From contig JANWZG010000035.1 of the NCBI GenBank assembly GCA_025054735.1, positions 1-15,128 of the forward strand: a stretch of 15,128 bases of DNA. The letters are read 5' to 3'. This document shows, piece by piece, positions 7,319 to 15,036 of this stretch. The notes beneath the pieces are model-generated. The model made no database searches, had not been told where the DNA came from, and saw only the letters and a program-made list of their open reading frames with translations. Both the position numbers and the translations under genes were made by a program. The stretch comes from Cyanobacteriota bacterium. GTDB lineage: Bacteria; Cyanobacteriota; Cyanobacteriia; SKYG9. The first letter of the stretch is position 1. Each line of letters begins with the position of its first letter.

Positions 7319-7342
7319 GTAGGTTAAGCACGGTAGGTTAAG
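7319..7342 (+). repeat. Two direct copies of GTAGGTTAAG with a 14-base period
   Basis: GTAGGTTAAG occurs at 7319-7328 and 7333-7342, directly after the mnmG stop and before the convergent coiled-coil gene. No hairpin is apparent in this 36-base gap and the function is unknown. Confidence 0.45.
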
Positions 7343-7350
7343 AGGTTGCG

Positions 7351-7716
7351 TTAGGAGTGAACTCGCTTAGACAGTAGCTGCTCTTCCAATGCTGCAATCC
7401 GGTTATAGGCAGCCGTTAATTGCGCAGTAAGACGACGAATTTGTAGTTCGGGAGACAACTCTCGATCGCTACCAAGATCGCTATGGGGATAATCAGAATC
7501 GGTCAATACATCCTTATGGTCAGTAACAGCATCCAAACCAATGTGGCGATGGTGGGTCGATGATCCGTCAATCGACGATTGCACATGACCCAAACTAGAC
7601 GCTGATCGCAACTCTGTCAACGCCATCATAATCCTGTTGCCAAACTGCTCGGTAACCTTCTGAAGAGTGTCAACCTTCATACTCAATACGTTGAGTTGCT
7701 CTTGAATTGCGTCCAT
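7351..7716 (-). CDS. Small coiled-coil protein of unknown function
   Basis: This encodes 121 residues; I do not recognise the family. Residues 1-37 (MDAIQEQLNVLSMKVDTLQK onward) and about 87-117 (LSPELQIRRLTAQLTAAYNR, then IAALEEQLL) have heptad-like hydrophobic spacing and should form coiled coils. They are joined by a polar His/Asp/Ser-rich linker of about 45 residues that looks disordered. There is no signal peptide or membrane segment. GGAG seven bases before the ATG supports the start. It is convergent with mnmG. The two helical ends with a flexible middle suggest an oligomerising or scaffold protein, but that is inference only. Confidence 0.65.
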   Translation of the reverse strand: MDAIQEQLNVLSMKVDTLQKVTEQFGNRIMMALTELRSASSLGHVQSSIDGSSTHHRHIGLDAVTDHKDVLTDSDYPHSDLGSDRELSPELQIRRLTAQLTAAYNRIAALEEQLLSKRVHS

Positions 7717-8087
7717 GTGACGACTCCATTGGGCTACATTTTAACTACCCATATCCTAAACAGGACTATTACAGGTGGCTGATTATTCCTGAATAATTTA
7801 ACGTTTAGTCTTGTATCTTAAAAACTGATAATTCTTCATAACTTGAATAGCAAAACCCTAGTCACAATGATGTTAAAAGGTTCCAAGTTTGGAGCGTAAA
7901 CTAACCAATAGAGTAGTGATACACTCCTAGCAACATCATGGCTGTAGAGACTCGAAAGATAACATAAAATCAATCTTTTATCTCTCTTAATGGAGCCTTT
8001 GCTATCTCAAAAGTGCCTCGAACCATATACTACGGATGTAATGGACAACCATTGCAGTTGGAATCGAGTCAAACCCCCATAAGCCTA
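7717..8087. other. 371-bp intergenic region
   Basis: This is AT-rich and separates the coiled-coil gene, whose leader it contains, from the end of the CyanoP gene; both genes are on the minus strand. It holds a 16-bp dyad (7784-7799) and an 8-bp inverted pair ATGATGTT/AACATCAT at 7867-7874 and 7932-7939. Short + strand frames (a 30-codon one from ATG 7991, and one from GTG 8013 running into the CyanoP gene) lack a convincing ribosome site or family resemblance, so I call no gene. No RNA gene is recognised. Confidence 0.5.
7784..7799. promoter_or_regulatory. Dyad ATTATTC-CT-GAATAAT upstream of the coiled-coil gene
   Basis: This is a perfect 7+7 inverted repeat with a two-base centre, 68 bases upstream of the start codon at 7716. 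Its size and symmetry suit a dimeric repressor operator. No regulator can be named. Confidence 0.35.
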
Positions 8088-8633
8088 CTAATAAGCGGAA
8101 AAAGAATTCACCATTTTCCTGAAGGTACTAGATACTTTTGGCCAGCGAGCTTCTGTCGTAGAGGCGTTGAGGGTGTAGACTCGACCTCGACTAATCACAG
8201 CGCTGGCAAGGCTATGCCGCTTTTGTCCAGGCAAGGTGATTAAATACTCCAGAATGTAGTAGACCTTGTTATCCACATCTCGGCGATCGGCAGATACTAG
8301 CTCAACTTCCCGATTTGAACCTGGTGGCGCAATCACATTCTTTCCCAGTCGGTACCCTACTTCGCCGGGGGTTCCCAAATCAGCAAGGGACTTCTCACCG
8401 TTTACTGGGCTAATCACCACACTGACGTTTTCGGTTTCTTCAATCAAGTCCCGAAAGGCCACATCTACACCTTGGGGAACCTTAACAGGCAACCATCCGT
8501 TAGGATAGAGGAATTCATAACCATTCGCTGTGTTGACATAACTCTTGAGTCCGCTTGTAGGGGATATAGCCGCACAACCTGACAGACTCAAACTTAGGAT
8601 AAGCAGCACACTGATTACAATTCTCTTCAACAT
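8088..8633 (-). CDS. psbP: CyanoP, PsbP-family photosystem II lipoprotein
   Basis: This encodes 181 residues. The signal peptide MLKRIVISVLLILSLSLSGC has a lipobox ending at Cys20, so the mature protein should be lipid-anchored on the lumenal side of the thylakoid. After it, SYVNTANGYEFLYPNGWLPV, VAFRDLIEETENVSVVISPV, LGTPGEVGYRL and a C-terminal ARWPKVSSTFRKMVNSF are the hallmarks of PsbP-domain proteins. In cyanobacteria CyanoP binds photosystem II substoichiometrically and is thought to act in its assembly. AAGGGG six bases before the ATG is a plausible ribosome site and overlaps the end of the leader gap. It starts ten bases after the stop of the anti-sigma gene on the same strand, so co-transcription is likely, an unexpected link with a signalling module. 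Confidence 0.93.
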   Translation of the reverse strand: MLKRIVISVLLILSLSLSGCAAISPTSGLKSYVNTANGYEFLYPNGWLPVKVPQGVDVAFRDLIEETENVSVVISPVNGEKSLADLGTPGEVGYRLGKNVIAPPGSNREVELVSADRRDVDNKVYYILEYLITLPGQKRHSLASAVISRGRVYTLNASTTEARWPKVSSTFRKMVNSFSAY

Positions 8634-8643
8634 TGACTACCCC

Positions 8644-9069
8644 TTAGGCCTCCTTTGCGGGCAAGCTTGTTTCCATCTTGAGACAGTTCAAGCCATTAAT
8701 CTGCAAGCGATATTCCACCCGATCCATTAAGCGATTTAGGATCAACCAACCATAGCCGCTCTCCTGCTTATCCTCAGGATCAGGAGGCAGATAGGTTGAC
8801 AGGTCATACCCTTGTCCATGATCCCATACTTCTAGAGCAATATCGCGATCTTTCAGTTCTAAGCGCAGCAAAATCGGGAGGTTTGGTTTGTCCCGATGAG
8901 CATGGCGTACCACATTGGAATAAGCTTCTGCTAGGACTAAGCGCAAGCGGTTGGACTGACGCGGCCAGTCTACGCAGTCTGCTAGTTCAACTTCTAGGGA
9001 ACCTAAAAGCCAGTTTTCAACGATCGTTAGAAACTTGAGTTCACTTGGTACGTGCAGCTCAGTCCTCAT
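8644..9069 (-). CDS. RsbW-like anti-sigma factor / serine kinase-type ATPase
   Basis: This encodes 141 residues making a single HATPase domain of the RsbW/SpoIIAB group. The N-box is EAYSNVVRHAH (Glu48, Asn52), G1 is WDHGQGYD, and G2 is ESGYGWLILNRL. Such proteins bind a sigma factor, or phosphorylate an anti-sigma antagonist (STAS protein), in partner-switching pathways. Its ATG (9067-9069) shares one base with the phosphatase stop codon in a TAATG arrangement, which implies translational coupling and a shared pathway. No STAS antagonist or sigma gene lies in the window. Being small and without extra domains, it could act on the sigma factor or on the antagonist; the sequence does not say which. 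Confidence 0.88.
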   Translation of the reverse strand: MRTELHVPSELKFLTIVENWLLGSLEVELADCVDWPRQSNRLRLVLAEAYSNVVRHAHRDKPNLPILLRLELKDRDIALEVWDHGQGYDLSTYLPPDPEDKQESGYGWLILNRLMDRVEYRLQINGLNCLKMETSLPAKEA

Positions 9070-10742
9070 TAAAGAACCTCCAGAGACAGTATGGTTTGAT
9101 CATCTTCTTGAACCGAATTATGGGATTGCACACGGGCCAATAGGTGGGATAAATCCAAGGGGGCAGGTTCTTCTGTCAGCAATTGCCATAGTCCAGTCTG
9201 TTGGAGCATGGTACCAGATGAATTGCCAGCCTTTACATCAGCAACCGTAGCTTCCGTGATGCCATCACTGGTTAACAAAAACACTTCACCCGGGTTAAGC
9301 ACTATACTATCTGAAGCAGCTTTCCACACAGGTCGAATGCCTAAGGGAATGCTACGGACTTTCAGGTAGTTAGGCTCTGGTCGAGAGCCATTAGTGTGCG
9401 ATCGCCCTGCCAGAGCTTGATGTGACCAGACTATCGGATAAACATGGCCAGCATTGGCATAGGACAACTCACGAGTAACAGGATTATAGCGAGCCAGCAC
9501 CATAGTAATGAACCGATTGTTGCTGATTAAGTCCTCCGATAGGCTAGCACTTAGACTCTGCATGATGACATCTGGAGTTGGCGGCGCTTCTTGAGACAAC
9601 TCTCGCCGTAACACAGACATCGTACTGGCCATGAATAGCGCAGCGGGCACTCCCTTGCCAGAAACATCCCCCACGGTAACCCAAATGTCGCCCTGGGGAT
9701 GCACGAACACCTCGAAGAAATCGCCGCCGACTTCTCGAGCGGGGTAGCAACAAGCTTGAACCCGAACGCCCTCAACATCAGGCCAGCTTTGACGCAGTAA
9801 GTTACTCTGAATCTGGCGAGCGACTTCCAGTTCAGCTCGCATTTGCTCAGTCTGTTTTTGGATCTGGCGGTACAGTTTGGCCTGGGAAATAGCGAGGGCT
9901 GATTGTTCAGCCACATCGGTCAACAACTTTATGTCTTCAGGTGACCAAGGAGTTACGTTTCCTTGCTGATGTAGGGACAGTATGGCCAATAGCTCTTGTT
10001 GACAGATCAGAGGAACTCCTACTTGCAGATGGCGCTGCCCATTAGGCAAGTCAGTCAACTGATTCTGGATTTGGCGCGAAGCTAATACCGCTTGGATCAC
10101 GGGATCATCTTCTGCTGGTGGTAGAACGATCGCACTGTTATCGGCCTGGTGGGTGTAGGTAGAGGCCGCCAACCGACCATTGTCTACAGGTTTTAGCACT
10201 GAAGCATCCACTTCAAATAGGGAGCCTGTTGCATCCACGATCGTTTGCAGAATATTTTGGTAGTCCAAAGACTCGCGAATAGTAGCCATCACGGCGTTAA
10301 ACAGAGATTCTCGGCGTAGCGCCCGTTGCAGTTCCCCTGTTCGTTGTTTTAGCACCTTATAGGTTTCGGCTGCTTGTTGCACAACGGCCTTGAGATGCTC
10401 AGGCATCCATGGTTTTGTGATGTACTTAAATACTTTACCGGTGTTGATAGCATCGACTAAGTCTTCTACGTCGGTATAGCCCGTCAGTACAATCCGAATA
10501 GTATCGGGGAAGCGATCGACCGTCTTACTCAAAAACTCGGTGCCATTCATGCCCGGCATTCGCTGGTCAGAAATAATGATCGCCATCTCTCCAGATTGCT
10601 CCAAAATTTCTAAGGCACTCATGCCGCTATTGGCGCGAAATACTTCATAGTCGCGACGAAAGGTTCGATAGAGCAAATCTAGGTTATCCGATTCATCATC
10701 AACCACCATCAATTTGAGTTTTGTCTCAGTTCCCTGGCTCAT
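9069..10742 (-). CDS. Response regulator with GAF-like segment and SpoIIE/RsbU-type PP2C phosphatase
   Basis: This encodes 557 residues. The receiver domain (about 8-125) has acidic residues Asp15/Asp16, phospho-acceptor Asp59 in IIISDQRMPGMNG, Thr87 in LTGYTD and Lys110 in YITKPW, so it should be phosphorylatable by a histidine kinase. A linker helix leads to a GAF-like sensor region (about 150-295, ending in VAEQSALAISQAKLYRQ). After a coiled helix (EQMRAELEVARQIQSNLLRQ) comes a PP2C/SpoIIE domain (about 325-557) with the metal-binding motifs PAREVGGDFFEV, VTVGDVSGKGVPAALFMA and LTSDGITEA. It would dephosphorylate a STAS anti-sigma antagonist, opposing the ATPase encoded next. The ATG at 10740-10742 gives a complete receiver; its ribosome site is weak. 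No cognate kinase is nearby. Confidence 0.93.
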   Translation of the reverse strand: MSQGTETKLKLMVVDDESDNLDLLYRTFRRDYEVFRANSGMSALEILEQSGEMAIIISDQRMPGMNGTEFLSKTVDRFPDTIRIVLTGYTDVEDLVDAINTGKVFKYITKPWMPEHLKAVVQQAAETYKVLKQRTGELQRALRRESLFNAVMATIRESLDYQNILQTIVDATGSLFEVDASVLKPVDNGRLAASTYTHQADNSAIVLPPAEDDPVIQAVLASRQIQNQLTDLPNGQRHLQVGVPLICQQELLAILSLHQQGNVTPWSPEDIKLLTDVAEQSALAISQAKLYRQIQKQTEQMRAELEVARQIQSNLLRQSWPDVEGVRVQACCYPAREVGGDFFEVFVHPQGDIWVTVGDVSGKGVPAALFMASTMSVLRRELSQEAPPTPDVIMQSLSASLSEDLISNNRFITMVLARYNPVTRELSYANAGHVYPIVWSHQALAGRSHTNGSRPEPNYLKVRSIPLGIRPVWKAASDSIVLNPGEVFLLTSDGITEATVADVKAGNSSGTMLQQTGLWQLLTEEPAPLDLSHLLARVQSHNSVQEDDQTILSLEVL

Positions 10743-10760
10743 GCGCTACATTACCCTTAG

Positions 10761-10789
10761 GCATAATTGCGGTGTAAAACAGCTAACAA
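10761..10789 (-). promoter_or_regulatory. Candidate sigma70-type promoter for the phosphatase/anti-sigma/CyanoP unit
   Basis: On the minus strand TTGTTA (10789-10784) and TTATGC (10766-10761) are separated by exactly 17 bases and lie just upstream of the phosphatase start. Both hexamers are imperfect, so this is a weak call. Confidence 0.3.
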
Positions 10790-10906
10790 TTGGCAAATCT
10801 TCAAGAGGTGAAGTTAGGAAATAAAGTGCTAGAGGAAGCTACACCCTACCGCTCTGCTAGAGTATTCTACAGAGCATTCTACAACCCTTAGACAATCGTG
10901 CCCCCA

Positions 10907-10948
10907 CAATTAAACCAAGTCAATTAAACTAAGTCAATTGAACCTGTA
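10907..10948 (+). repeat. Three tandem 14-bp units, CAATTAAACCAAGT type
   Basis: Units are CAATTAAACCAAGT (10907-10920), CAATTAAACTAAGT (10921-10934) and the diverged CAATTGAACCTGTA (10935-10948). The first two differ at one base. The period of 14 is not a helical turn. The array lies about 165 bases upstream of the phosphatase start. Slippage is the likely origin; regulation is possible. Confidence 0.6.
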
Positions 10949-11098
10949 TCAAGCAAACCAAGCTTGTTAATTCATAACTTCACTAGTGGCTAATATACCA
11001 ACTCCATTTAGCTAGCTTAGTGATAGTAGGTAAGATTTAAATATGTGTGCAAACATCAGTAGATTTAAGTTACCCATTATGCTTCACCAGGTATCATC

Positions 11099-11914
11099 TT
11101 AATCGTTATTTGGTGGAATCACTTGTAATCCTTGGGGTGTTTCTACGACATCACCACCTAACTCCCGAATTTTGCGAATAGCATAATCCCGTGTTTTACG
11201 ATCAGCAACATTACCCAAAACGATACTCCAGGCAGAAACTTGCGCATTTTTGCTGTTAGGATTGCGCGCCAAGAACCGGGCCGTGCGCCGAGAAAGTGCT
11301 GCTACTTGCTGGCTTTCGGCATCAGTGTATGACTCAGCCCATACGGCTGCTGTGGAGAATGAGGTTTGGGCAGCTAGGGGATCGCCTAAAAACAGTAATT
11401 CGTCAGTACCCTTATATCGCCAGATGTAGAACGAGTACGGAGGCACCTTGGGAGTAACGAATCGCAGTCCTTGATTCATAATTGCGATCGTCCGGTCAGG
11501 TCTGCCCGCGTATAGCGATGTACTCCCAGATAAGAAGACATACGCCTGCAAAAACCTAGGGTCACGGCTGAGAATCACCTCAAAGTAGTCTGGGCTAAGC
11601 TGATAGTCCGTAGCATTGCGGGCATCATCATCACCAAAATATTGCAGAAACTTCAGAAACGTCCAATTGGCAATCATATTGTCCATACCGAAGGACGGCA
11701 ATTTTTTCATCACGGCTAGGTAAATTTGCTCGCCCTCAAGTTGGCGCTGAATTTCTGTTAATGACAATTTAGGCTGAGTTTTCCGGAGCTGGCTGAGTGT
11801 CGGAAACTGAAAGCCCGCAATTGCTATAGCACTGACTAAAAATGCTGCCAGTGGTGCCCACGATCGGCGGAACCTCGAAGGTAGTTCTAAAAAGTTACTG
11901 GTTGGCTTGTCCAT
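11099..11914 (-). CDS. Membrane-anchored protein of unknown function, TPR-like
   Basis: This encodes 271 residues from ATG 11914; a GTG one codon earlier (11917) is equally possible, with AGG upstream serving either. One hydrophobic segment (about 17-37, PLAAFLVSAIAIAGFQF) looks like an uncleaved membrane anchor, with the bulk outside the cytoplasm or facing the lumen. The body is helical and has short TPR-like stretches: YFEVILSRDPRFLQAYVFLS, then RTIAIMNQGLRFV, and GDPLAAQTSFSTAAVWAESY. The C-terminus (YAIRKIRELGGDVVETPQGL) looks like a small separate element. I do not recognise a named family; the style resembles conserved cyanobacterial hypothetical proteins. Its start overlaps the end of the upstream membrane-protein gene by 20 bases, suggesting the two products work together. 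Confidence 0.8.
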   Translation of the reverse strand: MDKPTSNFLELPSRFRRSWAPLAAFLVSAIAIAGFQFPTLSQLRKTQPKLSLTEIQRQLEGEQIYLAVMKKLPSFGMDNMIANWTFLKFLQYFGDDDARNATDYQLSPDYFEVILSRDPRFLQAYVFLSGSTSLYAGRPDRTIAIMNQGLRFVTPKVPPYSFYIWRYKGTDELLFLGDPLAAQTSFSTAAVWAESYTDAESQQVAALSRRTARFLARNPNSKNAQVSAWSIVLGNVADRKTRDYAIRKIRELGGDVVETPQGLQVIPPNND

Positions 11915-12272
11915 CACGACGACCTAGTTCATAGATCCCACAGCTTACAGCGGCTAAGATACCCAAACTTAGTGCCCAACTTTGCCCCAAACTCAGCTCT
12001 ACCCCAAAACTGCACAGTAACCCACCTAACAAAAACGGTAGCATTGCCAGTAAGTTGGCGTAGATAGCGACTTGAGATCCACTAGAGCCTTGAGTATAAG
12101 GGTCATCTATAGATGGGGTTGAGTGGCGATCGACACCTGCAAGCCAGCAAAGGAGACTATGCTCTAACCATGCCCCTATTGGCGAGAAGCCCAAGTAGAG
12201 AGCAAGCGACCAAAGACCAACACTGGCGATCGCAGTGGCATTGAACGAAAGGGAACCAAGCACTGTAGACAT
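11895..12272 (-). CDS. Small membrane protein of unknown function
   Basis: This encodes 125 residues with three likely membrane helices: about 12-30 (ATAIASVGLWSLALYLGF), about 70-90 (AIYANLLAMLPFLLGGLL) and about 97-115 (QSWALSLGILAAVSCGIYEL). A soluble loop of about 30 residues (DRHSTPSIDDPYTQGSSGSQ) separates the first two. The ending GIYELGRRDGQ is compact and polar. No family is recognised. The ATG at 12270-12272 has no clear Shine-Dalgarno. It is the first gene of a two-gene unit with the TPR-like protein gene, which begins before this one ends. The pair is divergent from prfC. Confidence 0.75.
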   Translation of the reverse strand: MSTVLGSLSFNATAIASVGLWSLALYLGFSPIGAWLEHSLLCWLAGVDRHSTPSIDDPYTQGSSGSQVAIYANLLAMLPFLLGGLLCSFGVELSLGQSWALSLGILAAVSCGIYELGRRDGQANQ

Positions 12273-12518
12273 GAATAATTGCTACGAGTAATGCAACGTC
12301 AGAACAGAACAATCTTTAAACTTCTAAACCTCACCTTGTCGATCTTAATCGGTTCAGCTTCTTTTTCTAAAGAAACTATAAAATGCACTGCTTGTCAGGA
12401 TTACACCTGATGGTTTTTCACCATTCCACCGATGGGAATCGAAAGGGCTGTGCCCTACTGTGGAAGAGTCCGATAGTGCTAGGCTAAGATCAAGCTACTG
12501 ATAACTGTGCGTTCTGTT
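12273..12518. other. Divergent intergenic region before prfC
   Basis: About 245 bases between divergent genes, so promoters for both are expected here. A TATAAA at 12376-12381 is the best -10-like element in the prfC direction, but no good -35 is correctly spaced. A small hairpin ATGG/CCAT surrounds a T-rich loop near 12412-12426. Nothing else is recognised. Confidence 0.35.
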
Positions 12519-14144
12519 ATGGCTAACGACTCTGCTACTGCCGATTGTCCCCTCCGAGATGAGCTACTGCGGGAAATCAATCGTCGCCGCAATTTTGCTA
12601 TCATTTCTCACCCAGACGCAGGCAAAACCACCCTTACGGAAAAGCTATTGCTCTATGGAGGTGCCATTCACGAAGCAGGAGCCGTCAAAGCCCGCCGCGA
12701 GCAACGCAAAGTCACCTCTGACTGGATGGAAATGGAACAGCAACGGGGAATTTCCATTACGTCCACTGTGTTGCAGTTTGAATACAACGGCTGTCAGATT
12801 AATCTGCTAGATACCCCCGGTCACCAAGACTTTAGCGAAGACACTTACCGCACCCTCGCTGCTGCTGACAACGCTGTGATGCTAATCGATGCTGCCAAGG
12901 GTCTAGAGCCACAAACTCGCAAACTGTTTGAGGTTTGCCGAATGCGGGCATTGCCTATTTTTACTTTTGTCAACAAGCTGGATCGTCCGGGACGAGAACC
13001 ACTAGAGCTGCTAGATGAGATTGAAAAAGAACTAGGACTCCAGACCTATGCGGTGAACTATCCCATCGGCATGGGCGATCGCTTTCAAGGTGTATTCAAC
13101 CGGCGCACTCGCCAAATTCATCTGTTTGAGCGCAGTGTCCACGGTAGCCGTGAAGCTAGGGAAACGATCGTTGACCTTACAGATCCTCAAATTGACGACT
13201 TAATCCCCGCTGATGTTTTCCATCAGTTCAAAGATGAGCTAGAGCTATTGGAAGGTATTGGGCCAGATTTGGATCTAGACTTAGTGCATCAAGGCAAAAT
13301 GACCCCTGTGTTCTTTGGCAGTGCTATGACGAATTTTGGGGTAAAGCCGTTTCTAAACGCCTTTTTGGACTATGCACTTAAGCCTGGTGCCCACCACAGT
13401 AGCCAAGGTGACATTGCCCCTGATTATCCCCAATTTTCGGGCTTTGTGTTTAAGCTCCAAGCCAATATGGATCCTAAGCATCGCGATCGCGTTGCCTTCG
13501 TCCGTGTGTGTTCTGGCAAGTTTGAAAAGGATATGACAGTTAACCATGCTCGCTCTGGCAAAACTGTGCGCCTCTCTCGTCCCCAAAAGCTGTTTGCTCA
13601 AGAACGTGAATCCATAGACAGCGCTTATCCTGGTGATGTCATTGGTCTAAATAATCCTGGGATGTTTGCGATCGGCGATACTATTTACATCGGCTCCAAG
13701 ATAGAGTACGACGGCATACCCTGCTTTTCACCCGAACTGTTTGCCTACCTGAAAAATCCCAACCCCTCTAAATTCAAGCAATTTCACAAGGGCGTGTCAG
13801 AACTTCAGGAGGAAGGTGCTGTGCAGATTATGTACTCCGTAGATGACCTCAAACGTGATCCCATTCTTGCTGCCGTTGGCCAACTTCAGTTCGAGGTGGT
13901 TCAATTTCGCCTCAAACATGAATATGGTGTAGAGACTACCTTAGATCCCTTGCCCTATTCCGTCGCCCGTTGGGTGATTGGCGGCTGGGATGCTCTAAAA
14001 CGTGTAGGCCGTCTGTTTAACACTGCTGTAGTTAAGGATCTTTGGGATCGTCCGGTATTGCTCTTCCGCAACGAATGGAACCTGCAACAGGTGCAAGCCG
14101 ATCATCCTGAACTTGAACTCAGTGCCGTTGCCCCGTTGAAGTGA
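12519..14144 (+). CDS. prfC: Peptide chain release factor 3 (GTPase)
   Basis: This encodes 541 residues from ATG 12519; an in-frame GTG at 12507 would add four. RF3 is a translational GTPase that speeds the recycling of RF1/RF2 from the ribosome. The G-domain motifs are intact: G1 HPDAGKTT (31-38), G2 RGISITST, G3 DTPGHQDF, G4 NKLD. The long RRNFAIISHPDAGKTTLTEK start and GAVKARREQRKVTSDWMEME are specific to RF3 rather than EF-G. Domain 2 (KLQANMDPKHRDRVAFVRVC) and a C-terminal RF3 domain (GAVQIMYSVDDLKRDPILAA, then VGQLQFEVVQFRLKHEYGVE) complete it. The length is normal for bacterial RF3 (about 530-545). It seems to be transcribed alone. Confidence 0.97.
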   Translation: MANDSATADCPLRDELLREINRRRNFAIISHPDAGKTTLTEKLLLYGGAIHEAGAVKARREQRKVTSDWMEMEQQRGISITSTVLQFEYNGCQINLLDTPGHQDFSEDTYRTLAAADNAVMLIDAAKGLEPQTRKLFEVCRMRALPIFTFVNKLDRPGREPLELLDEIEKELGLQTYAVNYPIGMGDRFQGVFNRRTRQIHLFERSVHGSREARETIVDLTDPQIDDLIPADVFHQFKDELELLEGIGPDLDLDLVHQGKMTPVFFGSAMTNFGVKPFLNAFLDYALKPGAHHSSQGDIAPDYPQFSGFVFKLQANMDPKHRDRVAFVRVCSGKFEKDMTVNHARSGKTVRLSRPQKLFAQERESIDSAYPGDVIGLNNPGMFAIGDTIYIGSKIEYDGIPCFSPELFAYLKNPNPSKFKQFHKGVSELQEEGAVQIMYSVDDLKRDPILAAVGQLQFEVVQFRLKHEYGVETTLDPLPYSVARWVIGGWDALKRVGRLFNTAVVKDLWDRPVLLFRNEWNLQQVQADHPELELSAVAPLK

Positions 14145-14247
14145 GTCTCTTCAGAGCTTAGGAATCAAGGAACTCATTACCTCAACCGACTGGGGTGCAC
14201 TTGGTAGAATCCATAGCGTTTATGGGTATACTGAACCAGGATTCACA

Positions 14248-15036
14248 ATGATCGGAATGGAAGCCTTGTCTAGAGTAGATCACAGCCTACCTGAAGTTGT
14301 TTATACCCCTCAAAGCCAGCTCCGACATCCCTGGCGATTGTTCCGAGACATGGGACGAGACTTGATGGCTTCTCGGGAACTCGCATGGCGATTGATGGTA
14401 CGAGACATTAGCGCTCAGTATCGACAGTCATTTCTAGGCATCTTTTGGGCGTTTGTGCCTCCGATCGCCACCGCTACTGGACTAACCCTTGCTAGCAATG
14501 CCGACATTCTCAATGTTGGTTCGACTGAGATACCATACCCAGCCTATGTAGTCTTTAGCATGGCCCTGTGGCAGACTTTTGTAGAAGCCCTCAATGGCCC
14601 CATGAACGGTGTTGGTTCTGCTCGCCAAATGCTAGCCCGCATCAACTTTCCCCGCGAGGCGTTAGTGCTTTCCCAGCTAGGCCAAGTTTTTTTCAACTTT
14701 GGCATCAAGCTAATCCTGATCATTGCGCTGTTCTTCTGGTTCAAAATGCCGATCACCTGGAATGCTCTGTTGGCACCCGTGGCACTTATTCACCTAGTCG
14801 CCTTAGGAACGGCGATCGGTCTCATTCTGACTCCTCTTGCAGCCCTGTACCAAGATATTTCCAGAGCTTTGGGCGTAGGTCTCAGCCTCTGGCTATTTCT
14901 GACTCCTGTGATTTACACTGCACCCAAACAAGGTATATTTGCAACCTTAGTGCAACTGAACCCTGTCACACCATTATTGGTCACAACCCGCGAACTAGCA
15001 ACAACGGGCAGTATTTCCAATATCCAAGGCTTTTAG
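14248..15036 (+). CDS. ABC-2 type export permease (polysaccharide/O-antigen type), ending at an in-frame TAG
   Basis: This encodes 262 residues up to TAG 15034-15036, with AGGA six bases before the ATG. The N-terminal amphipathic part (LMASRELAWRLMVRDISAQY, then RQSFLGIFWAFVPP) is the classic ABC-2 signature of Wzm/TagG-like permeases that export polysaccharide or lipid-linked glycans across the inner membrane with a separate ATPase. About five membrane helices follow, and LTPVIYTAP plus LNPVTPLLVTTRELATTGS are typical of the C-terminal half. The protein stops one helix early: the same frame stays open for 30 more codons after the TAG and completes the expected last helix. The gene may therefore be interrupted, or the base may be an error. 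The partner ATPase would be expected just beyond the window. Confidence 0.85.
   Translation: MIGMEALSRVDHSLPEVVYTPQSQLRHPWRLFRDMGRDLMASRELAWRLMVRDISAQYRQSFLGIFWAFVPPIATATGLTLASNADILNVGSTEIPYPAYVVFSMALWQTFVEALNGPMNGVGSARQMLARINFPREALVLSQLGQVFFNFGIKLILIIALFFWFKMPITWNALLAPVALIHLVALGTAIGLILTPLAALYQDISRALGVGLSLWLFLTPVIYTAPKQGIFATLVQLNPVTPLLVTTRELATTGSISNIQGF

Larger units (their letters stand above)
10743..11098. other. 356-bp intergenic region
   Basis: This separates two minus-strand units: the tail of the TPR-like gene at 11099 and the start of the phosphatase gene at 10742. It contains a candidate promoter, the 14-bp tandem repeat at 10907-10948 and a doubled ATTCTACA (10864-10871 and 10876-10883). 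No open frame with a ribosome site and no RNA gene is recognised. Confidence 0.5.

Noticed and set aside
7991..8083. 30-codon + strand frame from ATG 7991
   Set aside because: It lacks a ribosome site and a recognisable product; a frame of this size is expected by chance.
8013..8243. + strand open frame of 76 codons starting with GTG
   Set aside because: Most of it is antisense to the well-supported CyanoP gene, there is no ribosome site, and the product resembles nothing I know.
9551..9916. Frame of 121 codons within the phosphatase gene
   Set aside because: It is an out-of-phase shadow of the SpoIIE domain, Arg/Cys-rich and without a plausible start.
10864..10948. CRISPR-like array
   Set aside because: The repeats are directly tandem, 8-14 bases long and without spacers, so this is a simple tandem repeat.
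14227..14232. TATACT as -10 for the export permease
   Set aside because: It lies only 15 bases before the ATG, so transcription would start at the ribosome site, and no -35 is well spaced.
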